NCBI GenBank assembly: GCA_964565415.1
Contig: CAZMEX010000018.1
Location: forward strand, 1 to 52,560
DNA from: JAIOSM01 sp964565415
GTDB taxonomy: Bacteria; Desulfobacterota; Desulfobacteria; Desulfobacterales; Desulfobacteraceae
Direction of reading: 5' to 3'
DNA length: 52,560 nt
Position 1 is the first letter of the stretch, and every line of letters starts with the position of its first letter. The notes below the pieces were generated by a model. The model was not told the DNA's origin and searched no databases. It saw only the letters and a program-made list of their open reading frames with translations. Of this stretch, positions 47,001 through 52,560 are shown one piece after another. The position numbers were made by a program, and so were the translations under genes.

Positions 47001-49514
47001 GGATAGAACCTCGGGAAAATAGTATTTAAATAAAAGATTATTGCCAAGTTCATTGCCAAGGCATGTTGCTATAATAACAGCTGTCCTGCCTGGATCATCA
47101 CATATCAGCCTGCCATCATCACCAAGATATCCTGCATTTTCAACAGCATTATATGCAGTATCCAACACCATCTGCTGGCTTTTTGAAAGTTTGGAAGATT
47201 TATCTTTATCATACCCATACCTGTCACCATCAAATTCGTAATCATTAATACAGCCGGCAAGCAGGGTATATGACTTATCTTGTGCACTTTTATCAGAATT
47301 ATAATAGAGTTCTCTGTCAACGCGTGATTCAGGGATCTCGGAAATGGAATATTTTTTTGAAAGAATATTCTTCCACAGCTTTTCAGGAGAATCTGCTCCG
47401 GGAAGGATACATGCCATGCCTATAACAGCAATTTCGTCATTGATTTTATTTTTTTCAGAAGTTATAGTCTCAAGCCTGTTCAGGTTCTGAAAAAGCTTAA
47501 GCTTGTTTTTCACATATCTTGAATGGATATTTGAAATTGTAAGCTGCTCATTAAAAAATGCAAGGCTGTCCCCCACAAGAAAATTACCTTTTTCTTTATG
47601 TTCTTCATCTCCATAATATGTATAATTTTTCTCACCGGGGTTCTTAAAGTCAGGCAAAAAACCTTTGGCACCAATTAAAAGAGAGCCAATGTTCTTTTTT
47701 TCAAACTTACTTTTCCTTTTATCCAGACTTGTTTTTTTCTTTATCATATCCTGCTCTAACTTAAGCATCATTTTTGCAAATCCAGTTGGTGCAGTTCTGG
47801 ATAAAAGCCCAACTGATTCACCTACAACCACTGTTTCATCGGTGTCAGTTATGATTTGCTGATATTGACTTTTAAGGCTTTTTGTTTCAATAATCTCAGG
47901 AGTAAAAAGATATGCCGTGCCTACCTGAACTCCTACTTTTGCGCCCTTTGCTGCAAGTATAGAAGTAAGCCCTGAAATAAAAAAGGCTGCGTAACATGTT
48001 GAGATCCCACCGGCAAAAATTAAAGAAAGCTTAGAGAGGTCATACTCTTTTTCTCCCATAACATGGGCAATTGAAGCTTCCCAAAGCACAAGACTTGACA
48101 GTGCTCCCACATGCCCCCCTGCTTCGCCGCCTTCAAATATAAATCGTTTACATCCGCTTTTGATTCCATTTTTTAACATGGAGACAGATGGTGCATGTAA
48201 ATAGGTCTTTGTTCCTGCATCTTCCAGACCAATAATCTGGGAAGGGATACCACCTGCAAAAAGGGCAAAGGGGATTTTATAATCTTTAACCATCTTTATA
48301 TGACTCTCTACAGCCGGATTAAAGGCTTCAATGCCCACAAGCCCGGCACCAAATCTATCTAAGTTTGCAGCACCATCTTTCAGCATATTGTCAGCCAGGT
48401 CATAAGGCAGACTTCCCACTGCCAAAAATGGCAATGCCCCTGCCTCAAACACCTTTGATGCAAACCTTGAATTATCACTGATATTTGCCATGGGTCCCTG
48501 AATAATCGGGTATTTTGTACCATGTATTTTGGCAAGGTCTGAACCCTCTTTTAAAGGGTCATGTTCATCAACAAACCCCAGGTTTGTTCCAACACCTTTA
48601 AAAAACAGTGAGATCATCTGCTTTAAAGAACGTGTCTTCTTTGCAAAACTCTTTGCAAAAACACCATCCTGACCCAGATAAAACAGAGATTGAATAAATT
48701 GAGTCTCCTTTTCATCCAGTGCAACAATATTTGCCTTAATTCTCTCAAAAATCCGGGCTGTACCACCTGTTTTGCCAACAAGGTCAACTGCCTCCTGTTT
48801 AAGATCCTTTACAACCTTGGTCCCAAGTTTTGCAAAGACCCTGTATATATTATTGCTATCAATTTTAATCTGCACAGAATCATTCTCGTCCAGAGATGAA
48901 ACAAGGGTTTTCAAATTATCTGCAATGGGAGCCTCATCAGAAAGCCACATCTGGCTGTCAAAAACAACTCCGGATACTCCTGCTGCAAACATTCCAGCTC
49001 CTGTATAAAGCCCAACCCCACCCTGCACAAACAGCGGAAACCTGGAATTTTTCAGATACCACTGCATAAGTATGAAAGAGGAGTATTTTGAAACCCTGCC
49101 TGCAGCTTCATTGCCCTTTAAAATCAAGGTATGGGGCGTTATTGCCTCTATTTTTTCATCAATATTAATATCTCTTATCTCAAGGGCAATCTTTGTATCT
49201 GAAAAATTTGAAAAATCTGCAGGAATATCATCTTTATCCAATGGAGCAACAATAAGGTCAAGATTATCAGCATTGATTTTTTTTATTTCATCAATCAAAC
49301 TCTGATTCTGGCCTGAAAGTCGCACACCAAACAGAAGATCTTCCCTTGAGAGCTTTTCAACTCTTTCAAGTATTATATCTTTTGGCAAAAACTCAGTATC
49401 AAAAACAGCAAGCGCACCAGCATCAGCTATTGCTTTAAAATAATTCAAATCAAAAACTTTTACAGGATTTAAAACCATTAAAGGCAATCTTGAGTTAATT
49501 ACTCTTGTTATCAT
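38052..49514 (-). CDS. giant PUFA/polyketide-type synthase, ER-KS-KS-AT-KS-ACP3-KR-DH
   Basis: 3820 residues in one frame. Residues 1-230 look like a degenerate, and 320-600 like an intact, FMN nitronate-monooxygenase/PfaD-type enoyl reductase (KYPIIQGPMA; FEGGEAGGHVG). KS1 at about 690-1130 has C904 (DAACASS), EAHGTST and IGHLLGG. KS2 at about 1175-1600 has C1380 (DASCASG), but both catalytic His motifs are lost. AT at about 1655-1970 has S1751 (GHSVGEY). KS3 at about 2060-2510 has C2314 (SSACAST), SHETYTP and GHTLGAA. Three ACP-like domains follow, centred on T2689, T2803 and T2901 (LGIDTVKQ). KR spans about 2960-3500 (TGGAGGI, Y3422) and a hot-dog DH about 3530-3820 (LHDHTMDDVPLF). The parts equal those split over pfaA-pfaD elsewhere. 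Product unknown; no thioesterase or phosphopantetheinyl transferase is nearby. Confidence 0.92.
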   Translation of the reverse strand: MITRVINSRLPLMVLNPVKVFDLNYFKAIADAGALAVFDTEFLPKDIILERVEKLSREDLLFGVRLSGQNQSLIDEIKKINADNLDLIVAPLDKDDIPADFSNFSDTKIALEIRDINIDEKIEAITPHTLILKGNEAAGRVSKYSSFILMQWYLKNSRFPLFVQGGVGLYTGAGMFAAGVSGVVFDSQMWLSDEAPIADNLKTLVSSLDENDSVQIKIDSNNIYRVFAKLGTKVVKDLKQEAVDLVGKTGGTARIFERIKANIVALDEKETQFIQSLFYLGQDGVFAKSFAKKTRSLKQMISLFFKGVGTNLGFVDEHDPLKEGSDLAKIHGTKYPIIQGPMANISDNSRFASKVFEAGALPFLAVGSLPYDLADNMLKDGAANLDRFGAGLVGIEAFNPAVESHIKMVKDYKIPFALFAGGIPSQIIGLEDAGTKTYLHAPSVSMLKNGIKSGCKRFIFEGGEAGGHVGALSSLVLWEASIAHVMGEKEYDLSKLSLIFAGGISTCYAAFFISGLTSILAAKGAKVGVQVGTAYLFTPEIIETKSLKSQYQQIITDTDETVVVGESVGLLSRTAPTGFAKMMLKLEQDMIKKKTSLDKRKSKFEKKNIGSLLIGAKGFLPDFKNPGEKNYTYYGDEEHKEKGNFLVGDSLAFFNEQLTISNIHSRYVKNKLKLFQNLNRLETITSEKNKINDEIAVIGMACILPGADSPEKLWKNILSKKYSISEIPESRVDRELYYNSDKSAQDKSYTLLAGCINDYEFDGDRYGYDKDKSSKLSKSQQMVLDTAYNAVENAGYLGDDGRLICDDPGRTAVIIATCLGNELGNNLLFKYYFPEVLSWIKDTDEYQGLTKDQKDGLRKGLMEGFEGDNKGYDPVHGLLLNIEASRIAKHLGIRGLNYVIDAACASSFAAMDAALGELLSGEYDQVIVGGVNTHLPPETFVGFSKMGTLSAKGSFPFDERADGFILGEGSAVFMLKRMKDAVRDNDNIIGVINAIGSSSDGKGKAIAAPNPLGQRLSIDRCYGKTIQDIKPSDIGFIEAHGTSTIVGDEVEIATLKEKYRGSSAGISSIKSQIGHLLGGSGAAGFMKALLAINHGVLPPNCQFENQSKNCDLSDSSLFIIKDKQKWETNGKVKRASVSSYGFGGINYHTLVQEYTEDYKLAKRDIFSNTEYDFNDDRIVVAGMGTLLGDVNNKEEFWEQLQSGRTVLSPIPDRVFNNKAYNDEEKTSFYWLPKVKAGIARDFKFDNIKFKMPPTVVRSVERGQLFGLMAADEAINTSGFAKCLKKGNKAGVILGTIAGERQSKNILRTRRHFIANLLNSLEMIDTEAKKAMADHVVAVIEEKIPENNGDTIPGLLSNIISGRIANYFGFNGANFVVDASCASGSVAMRSAAQALLFKDLDFALTGGVDTNLYPAALMAFKRMGLLSEGDCNYFDSRADGYVMGEGAAMHILTTYKKAREADLEIYGELNAFSVKSSVPDHLLSPSGPVFSATINDAYKKSGIRKQDISHLDLFAFSNIFGDMVEKQVAEECFDHEIYCGNSKPQFGYFRAANPAVALAKLMLMVKNNKLLPDFNYSKEHSTLNDSKVLRSAEQIITLDKDKPVRFASNVNGIGGNHMHVIASALPKTLGAVKEKKVASQAEYVRMRDFSYSSDEKGQKLRMVALLSGQGAQRSGMMKELYEKDEQIKSTMDIGEQIFQAKRGYSLLDMMFKDNPDLNLTENTQPAIFLSSAAIFDRLHSEGFSPDYFIGHSVGEYTALYCNGMLDFEDAMKLIIKRADLMKKAGDEIPGKIMVVFKDEKEVAALIRESFISNIYVTNKNSETQTAVSGGEDEIAKFCEFLQSKEVFFKKLNLSGAFHTPLLDKASQELRNYLDTIRLKETRYGKIISNSTGKPYSERRHEIKDLLAKQIVTPVEFIKSIEYVYASGRTHFIEIGPSKLLVNLLKNINIADYNTAVTVDIQKGEKTSFDDCMGYLRSYNTIFATTIIPAPESTKKLKDALLMDNSAEIDSIREDEIIAMTSDQDFETFKNNNNKYIDGLLFKEFQRQKKEAAAYAFERFNFNIDSIVISGVSLGLPGKGRRVFAEDNFDAILDGKNFIEPLSPEDQERIIDKNITKLYKQPDGSAKFVKITKSEDVIHLAGQLGYFDLTDEYGIKEQYDVSMGLGIAAGIEALKDAGIPLVMQYKLSSNGKTMIPDGFALPEEMQEDTGVILTSLFPNGETLIGELEKYYYEKFFLKPYEEFENIYYYLMEQVQAVEVKDQLTDWFFKAKSRKKRDFKEFKFDRNFLINCCPLGSAHFAQIVKAKGPNTLVSSACASTTLAIGIAEDWIRVGRCKRVIVVGGENATSPRQNQWIGSGFLALGAATIKKRVSEAAKPFDEDRNGTLIGSGAVGLVVEIKAEAKLRGMNGQAEILGTHIANSGFHAYNIDVPHMSKEMHKFISKVEKQHGIKKQDYASKLLFMSHETYTPARGGSADAEVKTLETTFSDYLNDICISNTKGFTGHTLGAAIEDVVLIKALQKRKAPPIANLQKIPAHFNKLNFSSRDKINSEYGLHLAAGFGSHFAFLFVKRIQENSFDKNPEYRAWLQKISNSENPVLKLIDNMLCVVSDGQPAIRKEKPIARVEDTTAQTMKTPAVPEQPLPVMTHDEITTIPAADHMDKIRAIIATQTGYTTDMLEDDLDLEADLGIDTVKQVEIFGALATEFNFSVPDDLRLRDLNTILKLSEYIGIKTGQTLGAGAGAMAESEPVQDQDIHENALADQSISKETSSGILERVRVIISEQTGYTTDMLEDGLDLEADLGIDTVKQVEIFGALATEFSFSVPDDLRLRDLNTIVKLSDYIGAMSGGGTRAVKKSADNEMADVVDAAKIVEDVRVIISEQTGYTIDMLEDDLDLEADLGIDTVKQVEIFGALASKFSFSVPDDLRLRDLNTIAKLGDYIAALGLGSSSPGDSGDSEAEKTSSAAPEPKPIQGSKNIKQVTNLSITEDEFFESASDIKRLIVRAEQTSALELGKSDFKDRTIIVSLDSHGFAKKIIEKIKEKQGKVVTLGSKGADFKLDLTDVKSCEKQVEALKEKYPDLDGFIHLAPLDYYFSKTELNGDRSDKEINTTIKSFFVMIKGLYEKLDKKEGVIGTITFDSVVFPYLPDLKDCGAIHPAFGGLAGLLKTVNKEMADTMVKVVDFSYKQPKKSINKIAEVFIDELLSNDTRCETGYKNKKRYCLSMKTSVAGKTQKIIRENDTMLVTGGAGGITYEIIKRVVQKYKTNLIILDINDIYSTDKKYLDKTTTQPELMELLKADMKGSKPLEIKNALDKLLRVRQSVENIENLKSLGVSVEYNCVDVTDFEAVKKAVDKYDKIDGIFHAAGMEMSQFIPKKELRAFELVVDVKVKGIQNLLKAAQGRDYKYFFTFSSVTARFGNEGQIDYTSANDLIGKTLFRQKQLNPGKTYKVYAWTAWDGVGMATNPTVKKVLEDRGIKFLPMEQGVKFFMADLLDKQETEMVFSGLDYSFDIDGLLGDPADIEFPFLDDVVKQSEKSTTYSRILELERDVFLHDHTMDDVPLFLGSTGIETMAQSAKSISGNDGLFVELTDFSIPYGIKLLKGRPKELLITSDKEAENVYVCNISSQFKNPRGIAMGDPILHYQGRYRFADKPLKAKKINLPGFTPVKHDGDVETLVYNPKRLFMFGLFGTITDINSFDGKKLITTIKDTSRKDFFKGSTDPNFVAAPVFVDAMFQTGGLLEFFTTNMTVLPYKIESLKLYKDPLKNREYYCITEKINSGTQTNTYNLQLVDKKGDLYIEVTDFEMVKINQLAEEDRILELIEY
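40686..41552 (-). repeat. three tandem ACP-encoding repeats inside the megasynthase gene
   Basis: Three near-identical segments of about 230 bases (41325-41552, 40980-41213, 40686-40919) encode the carrier domains. They share long identical DNA stretches around the LGIDTVKQVEIFGALA core, while the linkers between them (Ala/Glu/Ser-rich) differ. Repeat periods are 114 and 98 codons. Such near-identity suggests recent duplication or gene conversion, and domain number may vary between strains. Confidence 0.85.
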
Positions 49515-49576
49515 CTAGGTACCCCATATATATTATTTATAATTTCATTAAAATCATTAAATCTCTCAACCTGTAT

Positions 49577-49592
49577 AACAATAACCATGCCA
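49577..49592 (-). promoter_or_regulatory. sigma-54 promoter of the megasynthase gene
   Basis: Minus strand TGGCAT-GGTTA-TTGTT with correct spacing (GT for GC). Start expected near 49565, 50 bases before the ATG at 49514. It faces the megasynthase and lies next to the divergent activator gene. Confidence 0.6.
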
Positions 49593-49728
49593 AATATTCA
49601 TACTTTCATAACCTGCTTAATCTACACATTTTTTTCAATTTGTGTTCCAAAGCTACCTGTGCTATTACAATCTTGATATACATTTTATGAACATACCCTT
49701 ACAAATTTTGAACATATAGAGGTGAGCT

Positions 49729-51222
49729 TTGAAAATAAAAAAGAAACTTGATCCAGAAGAGCGAAGATTTTTTAAAACAGTCTACCATGCCGCATTTGCA
49801 AATCCATTCAGTACTCTTAGGAAAAAACTTGATCAAAAAATTGCAGGTCTTTTCCCTTCAGCTTCCCGAAGGCAGAGCAGTGACAAATGCATACAGGAAA
49901 TTGATTCGAGGATAAGGCGGCTTGAGACCGAAGGTACAGCCCATATCAACTCTTTTTCCGGAAGAGATCAGGCAATCATGAAAATTGTATTTCTATTTGA
50001 TACTTTTCATAAATTCAGAGATGACTTTGACAAACTGATTCATGACCAGATAAAAGCTGAAGATGCCGAAGTAAAGGTTACGTTTTCAGATGCATCCATC
50101 TTCTCACTTCAAAAACGGGGCTTTTCTGAAAAACAGGCAATCCACTACTTTGGCTTATCATACCAAATGCGGCGGGCTTTTTATTTTATTTCGAACTCCC
50201 TTGTGGGCACAACCCCATGTATGATTAAGTTTAAAAATCACCTCTGGAACAACATATTCACCGATGATATAAATTTTTATGAGAACTTTTTATGGGATAA
50301 AATGGAAGACTTTTCAACATTGCTCCTGGGCGAGACCGGCACAGGTAAAGGAACTGCTGCAATGGCGATAGGCAAGAGCGGCTTTATACCTTACAATCCC
50401 GGAAAAGAGTGCTTTGAGGAAAGCTTTATGCATGCCTTTAACTCACTAAACCTTTCACAATTCCCGGAAAGCTTACTTGAATCAGAACTTTTCGGTCATA
50501 CAAAAGGTGCTTTTACAGGTGCAATTGATAATTACCAGGGTGTTTTTGACAGATGCAGCCCCCATGGTTCAATATTCCTGGATGAAATTGGTGAAATTCC
50601 CAACCATGTACAGATTAAGCTCTTGCAGGTATTACAGGAGAGAGTGTTCACACCAGTTGGAAGCCATACAAAATCCAGGTTTCAGGGAAGGGTTATTGCT
50701 GCAACCAACAAATCAGTAAAAGATATACTGGATGGTAAGGTATTCAGGGATGATTTATACTATAGATTGTGCTCAGACATCATTGAAGTACCACCCCTGA
50801 GAGAGAGGATACAGGAAAATATTTCAGAGCTCAACACTCTATTGGAATTTACTGTGGAGCGCATGACAGGCTATAAATCTGCAAACCTTATAGAGAGGGT
50901 CAAAAGAGTTATTGATAAACATTTAGGCAGTAATTATAAATGGCCTGGCAATGTAAGAGAGCTTGAACAATGCGTGAGATCAGTTCTTTTACGACGTAGC
51001 TACCAGGGTGAAGCCTTATATCCCAAGCCCCCTGCCAATCTGACAGAACAACTTATTACCGGCATACAAACCCGCAGCATCAATATAGCATCCCTGGTAT
51101 CAGGTTATTGTGCCATGCTTTATGAACACCTTGGCACCTATGAAAAAGTTGCAAAAAAAACCGGTCTTGACCGCAGGACAATAAAAAAACATATTGATAA
51201 CAGCAAGATTAATCCTGATTAG
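49729..51222 (+). CDS. sigma-54 activator divergent from the megasynthase
   Basis: A 497-residue enhancer-binding protein. The N-terminal 190 residues are not a receiver or PAS domain I recognise; they are basic and helical and may be a ligand or interaction domain. AAA+ follows: Walker A LLGETGTGKGT, GHTKGAFTGA contact loop, IFLDEIGE, then DDLYYRL and WPGNVREL. The C-terminal HTH is KVAKKTGLDRRTIKKHI. Start is TTG 49729 with GAGGTG close upstream. Its position suggests it governs the megasynthase promoter at 49577-49592. Confidence 0.9.
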   Translation: MKIKKKLDPEERRFFKTVYHAAFANPFSTLRKKLDQKIAGLFPSASRRQSSDKCIQEIDSRIRRLETEGTAHINSFSGRDQAIMKIVFLFDTFHKFRDDFDKLIHDQIKAEDAEVKVTFSDASIFSLQKRGFSEKQAIHYFGLSYQMRRAFYFISNSLVGTTPCMIKFKNHLWNNIFTDDINFYENFLWDKMEDFSTLLLGETGTGKGTAAMAIGKSGFIPYNPGKECFEESFMHAFNSLNLSQFPESLLESELFGHTKGAFTGAIDNYQGVFDRCSPHGSIFLDEIGEIPNHVQIKLLQVLQERVFTPVGSHTKSRFQGRVIAATNKSVKDILDGKVFRDDLYYRLCSDIIEVPPLRERIQENISELNTLLEFTVERMTGYKSANLIERVKRVIDKHLGSNYKWPGNVRELEQCVRSVLLRRSYQGEALYPKPPANLTEQLITGIQTRSINIASLVSGYCAMLYEHLGTYEKVAKKTGLDRRTIKKHIDNSKINPD

Positions 51223-51415
51223 AATTATTACCTGCTGCATCTATCTGTGCCTTAAGCGCACTTGTCTTCCTGTCAACCTGCTTTACTAAATCCTTTGCCT
51301 TCTGAACAGTTTCCATCTTTTTAACACCATCGACTTCAGAAGTCATATTTTTCATCACAAGCCCTCCAACCACAAGAAGAGCTATAAGCATTACAATAAT
51401 AAAAGCACCTTTCAT
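51209..51415 (-). CDS. small single-TM protein
   Basis: 68 residues: a hydrophobic N-terminal helix (GAFIIVMLIALLVVGGLVM) followed by a basic/helical tail (KKMETVQKAKDLVKQVD). An AAGGAG site lies 8 bases before ATG. Its 3' end overlaps the activator's 3' end by 14 bases, tail to tail. Function unknown. Confidence 0.6.
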   Translation of the reverse strand: MKGAFIIVMLIALLVVGGLVMKNMTSEVDGVKKMETVQKAKDLVKQVDRKTSALKAQIDAAGNNSNQD

Positions 51416-51745
51416 TCCAAATCTCCTTTTTATAAGATCGGTAAATCTAAAGAGGAGGAAAGAGCCTACTCACCTCTATTTTTGTTTAAATGTTTCCTTT
51501 TGAAAAAATGGTTTCAAATTAAGTCTGATCCTGAGCTGGAGAGCCAGGCAAATGACAGGATATCCTTAATCTTCATTCCATAGAAAGTAAGCTCCAAACC
51601 GCCCTTTTTTTCTTTCACCACCTAGTATTTTTGTAGCCCAAATAAAGTATGTTCTACAAAAAAATTACACCTGCTAATACCATGCAAAAAATCCGCTGCC
51701 AACCCCAGAGTGGAGCTGCGAGTTTGGCAATCGGTGTTGATGCAA
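51416..51745. other. 330-base stretch without a firm gene
   Basis: The left end is the leader of the small TM protein. Within it, minus strand 51514-51621 carries a 35-codon frame from GTG (MVKEKKGGLELTFYGMKIKD, then a hydrophobic end) directly after a stop codon. It has no good ribosome site and may be a tiny gene or a remnant. Confidence 0.3.
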
Positions 51746-52276
51746 TTATGTTGACATACCTACCTCTTTCATTTTAGTAATTTTATTTCTTAATATGTGT
51801 TGTGTAAAAAATATTAAAGTAAACGGAACAAGTTCAGAAAAAATTTTGTTTTCACGAAAAACAAAGGAAATGCTGAAAGCGCAAATAGAAATAATCAGTA
51901 AGAATAGAGAAAAAATTTTGACGGAACGTTTATCAGTGGAATTGACACCGATAAATCCATGTGGGCTAAATGATAAAGAAACAAAACCAACTACTACGAC
52001 CCATGCTAATAACCCTGCGGCTTGCAGATCTCCATAAATTCTATTTAACCACCATTGATGAGTAATTATAGCAATAGCTCCACTTATCAGATAAAGATTA
52101 ATACCAAGGAAAAGACGATTAAAAATTAATTTACGTGCAACAAACAATATGATAGCAACAAATGCAACTGCACTACTTATAAGATATGGAAGGTCCCAGT
52201 CTTGTGCTGTATTAATATCAATATACCTGATATAATATACAAAAATCAAAACTGGAAGAGTTTCAAAAAATTTCAT
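51746..52276 (-). CDS. multi-pass membrane protein, unknown
   Basis: 176 residues with five or six hydrophobic segments. The N-terminus (MKFFETLPVLIFVYYIRYID) faintly recalls the septation protein A/IspZ family, and the central ITHQWWLNRIYGDLQAAGLLAW is distinctive. Not assigned. An isolated minus-strand gene with a weak upstream ribosome site. Confidence 0.65.
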   Translation of the reverse strand: MKFFETLPVLIFVYYIRYIDINTAQDWDLPYLISSAVAFVAIILFVARKLIFNRLFLGINLYLISGAIAIITHQWWLNRIYGDLQAAGLLAWVVVVGFVSLSFSPHGFIGVNSTDKRSVKIFSLFLLIISICAFSISFVFRENKIFSELVPFTLIFFTQHILRNKITKMKEVGMST

Positions 52277-52375
52277 ATTATTTTTATCCTACTTTCTGGA
52301 TTAAAACATAACATAACCAAGCTCAAGTGCAGCCGGGGTTACCACAGCCTTTGTTAAAAATTCTTTATTTCAATT

Positions 52376-52558
52376 TTACAACAATCTCTCAAAACGGTGA
52401 AGACCCTGGCTGTCACCTGAAGCGGCATGATATACATTTTCTATAATAATTTTTTGTTTACAGATATTATCACCATTTAATATAGATTCCAGTAACTCTA
52501 CCTTGACAGGTCTGTCAAAAAGGGTTTCAAAAATTTGTTTTGTATAACCTATCGTGCA
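52376..52558 (-). CDS. partial gene, C-terminus of a V4R-like domain protein
   Basis: The last 60 codons of a minus-strand gene that runs off the right edge, ending in TAA at 52376. Readable residues include GYTKQIFETLFDRPVKVELL and SILNGDNICKQKI. The pattern G-x(2)-K-x-I-x-E-x-L, then V-x-V-E-x(10)-GD-x(2)-C, matches the closing part of V4R/hydrocarbon-binding domains. The N-terminal part and gene identity are outside the window. Confidence 0.5.
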   Translation of the reverse strand, partial: CTIGYTKQIFETLFDRPVKVELLESILNGDNICKQKIIIENVYHAASGDSQGLHRFERLL

Positions 52559-52560
52559 GT

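Overview
The window looks like a chromosomal segment of a strictly anaerobic, sulfate-reducer-like Desulfobacterota bacterium, most like Desulfobacterales. This is an inference from gene content: hgcAB mercury-methylation genes, a flavodiiron protein with a ferritin-like partner, a glycyl radical enzyme, many sigma-54 activators, a YeiH-family anion transporter, a PUFA/polyketide-type megasynthase, and apparent selenocysteine use. The DNA is AT-rich and densely coded. I see no rRNA, tRNA, CRISPR array, insertion sequence or prophage.

Left part (1-9.9 kb): an FGGY kinase and a sphingosine-1-phosphate-lyase-like PLP enzyme form one minus-strand unit, divergent from a PanP-type aspartate decarboxylase. 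Then come a P1-family peptidase, a secreted CARDB protein, a DUF3795 cysteine-rich protein, and a GlxA-type AraC regulator coupled to an ArfB-like release factor.

Middle-left (10-24 kb): a V4R-like sensor protein, a secreted protein, and a glycyl radical enzyme with its activase. Next is an arsR-hgcA-hgcB operon. Here hgcB has an in-frame TGA exactly where the conserved Cys73 codon should be. A hairpin with an AGGUCU apical loop follows it (the same loop as the E. coli fdhF SECIS), and the frame then continues for 26 codons to a Cys-Cys end. I read this as a selenocysteine-containing HgcB. Next are a DHH phosphoesterase, a TIGR01777 epimerase fusion, flavodiiron protein, ferritin-like protein and Lon.

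Middle-right (24-38 kb): several sigma-54 units, each with an enhancer-binding activator beside a -24/-12 promoter. One holds a second, very small candidate selenoprotein (minus strand, 25569-25727; TGA followed at the same 16-nt spacing by a hairpin with an AGGU loop), divergent from thioredoxin, a zinc-finger-like mini-protein and a BASS-transporter/UspA fusion. A second unit holds DUF4242/DUF1638 genes. A third pairs a heme-type sensor kinase and NtrC-type regulator with a YeiH-family transporter operon.

Right part (38-52.6 kb): a single 3820-codon gene fuses nitronate-monooxygenase/PfaD-like enoyl reductase, three ketosynthase-type domains, an acyltransferase, three ACP-like domains (Thr in place of the phosphopantetheine Ser in all three), ketoreductase and dehydratase. 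It is divergent from its own sigma-54 activator and has a matching -24/-12 site. Two small membrane proteins and the cut-off end of a V4R-like gene close the window.
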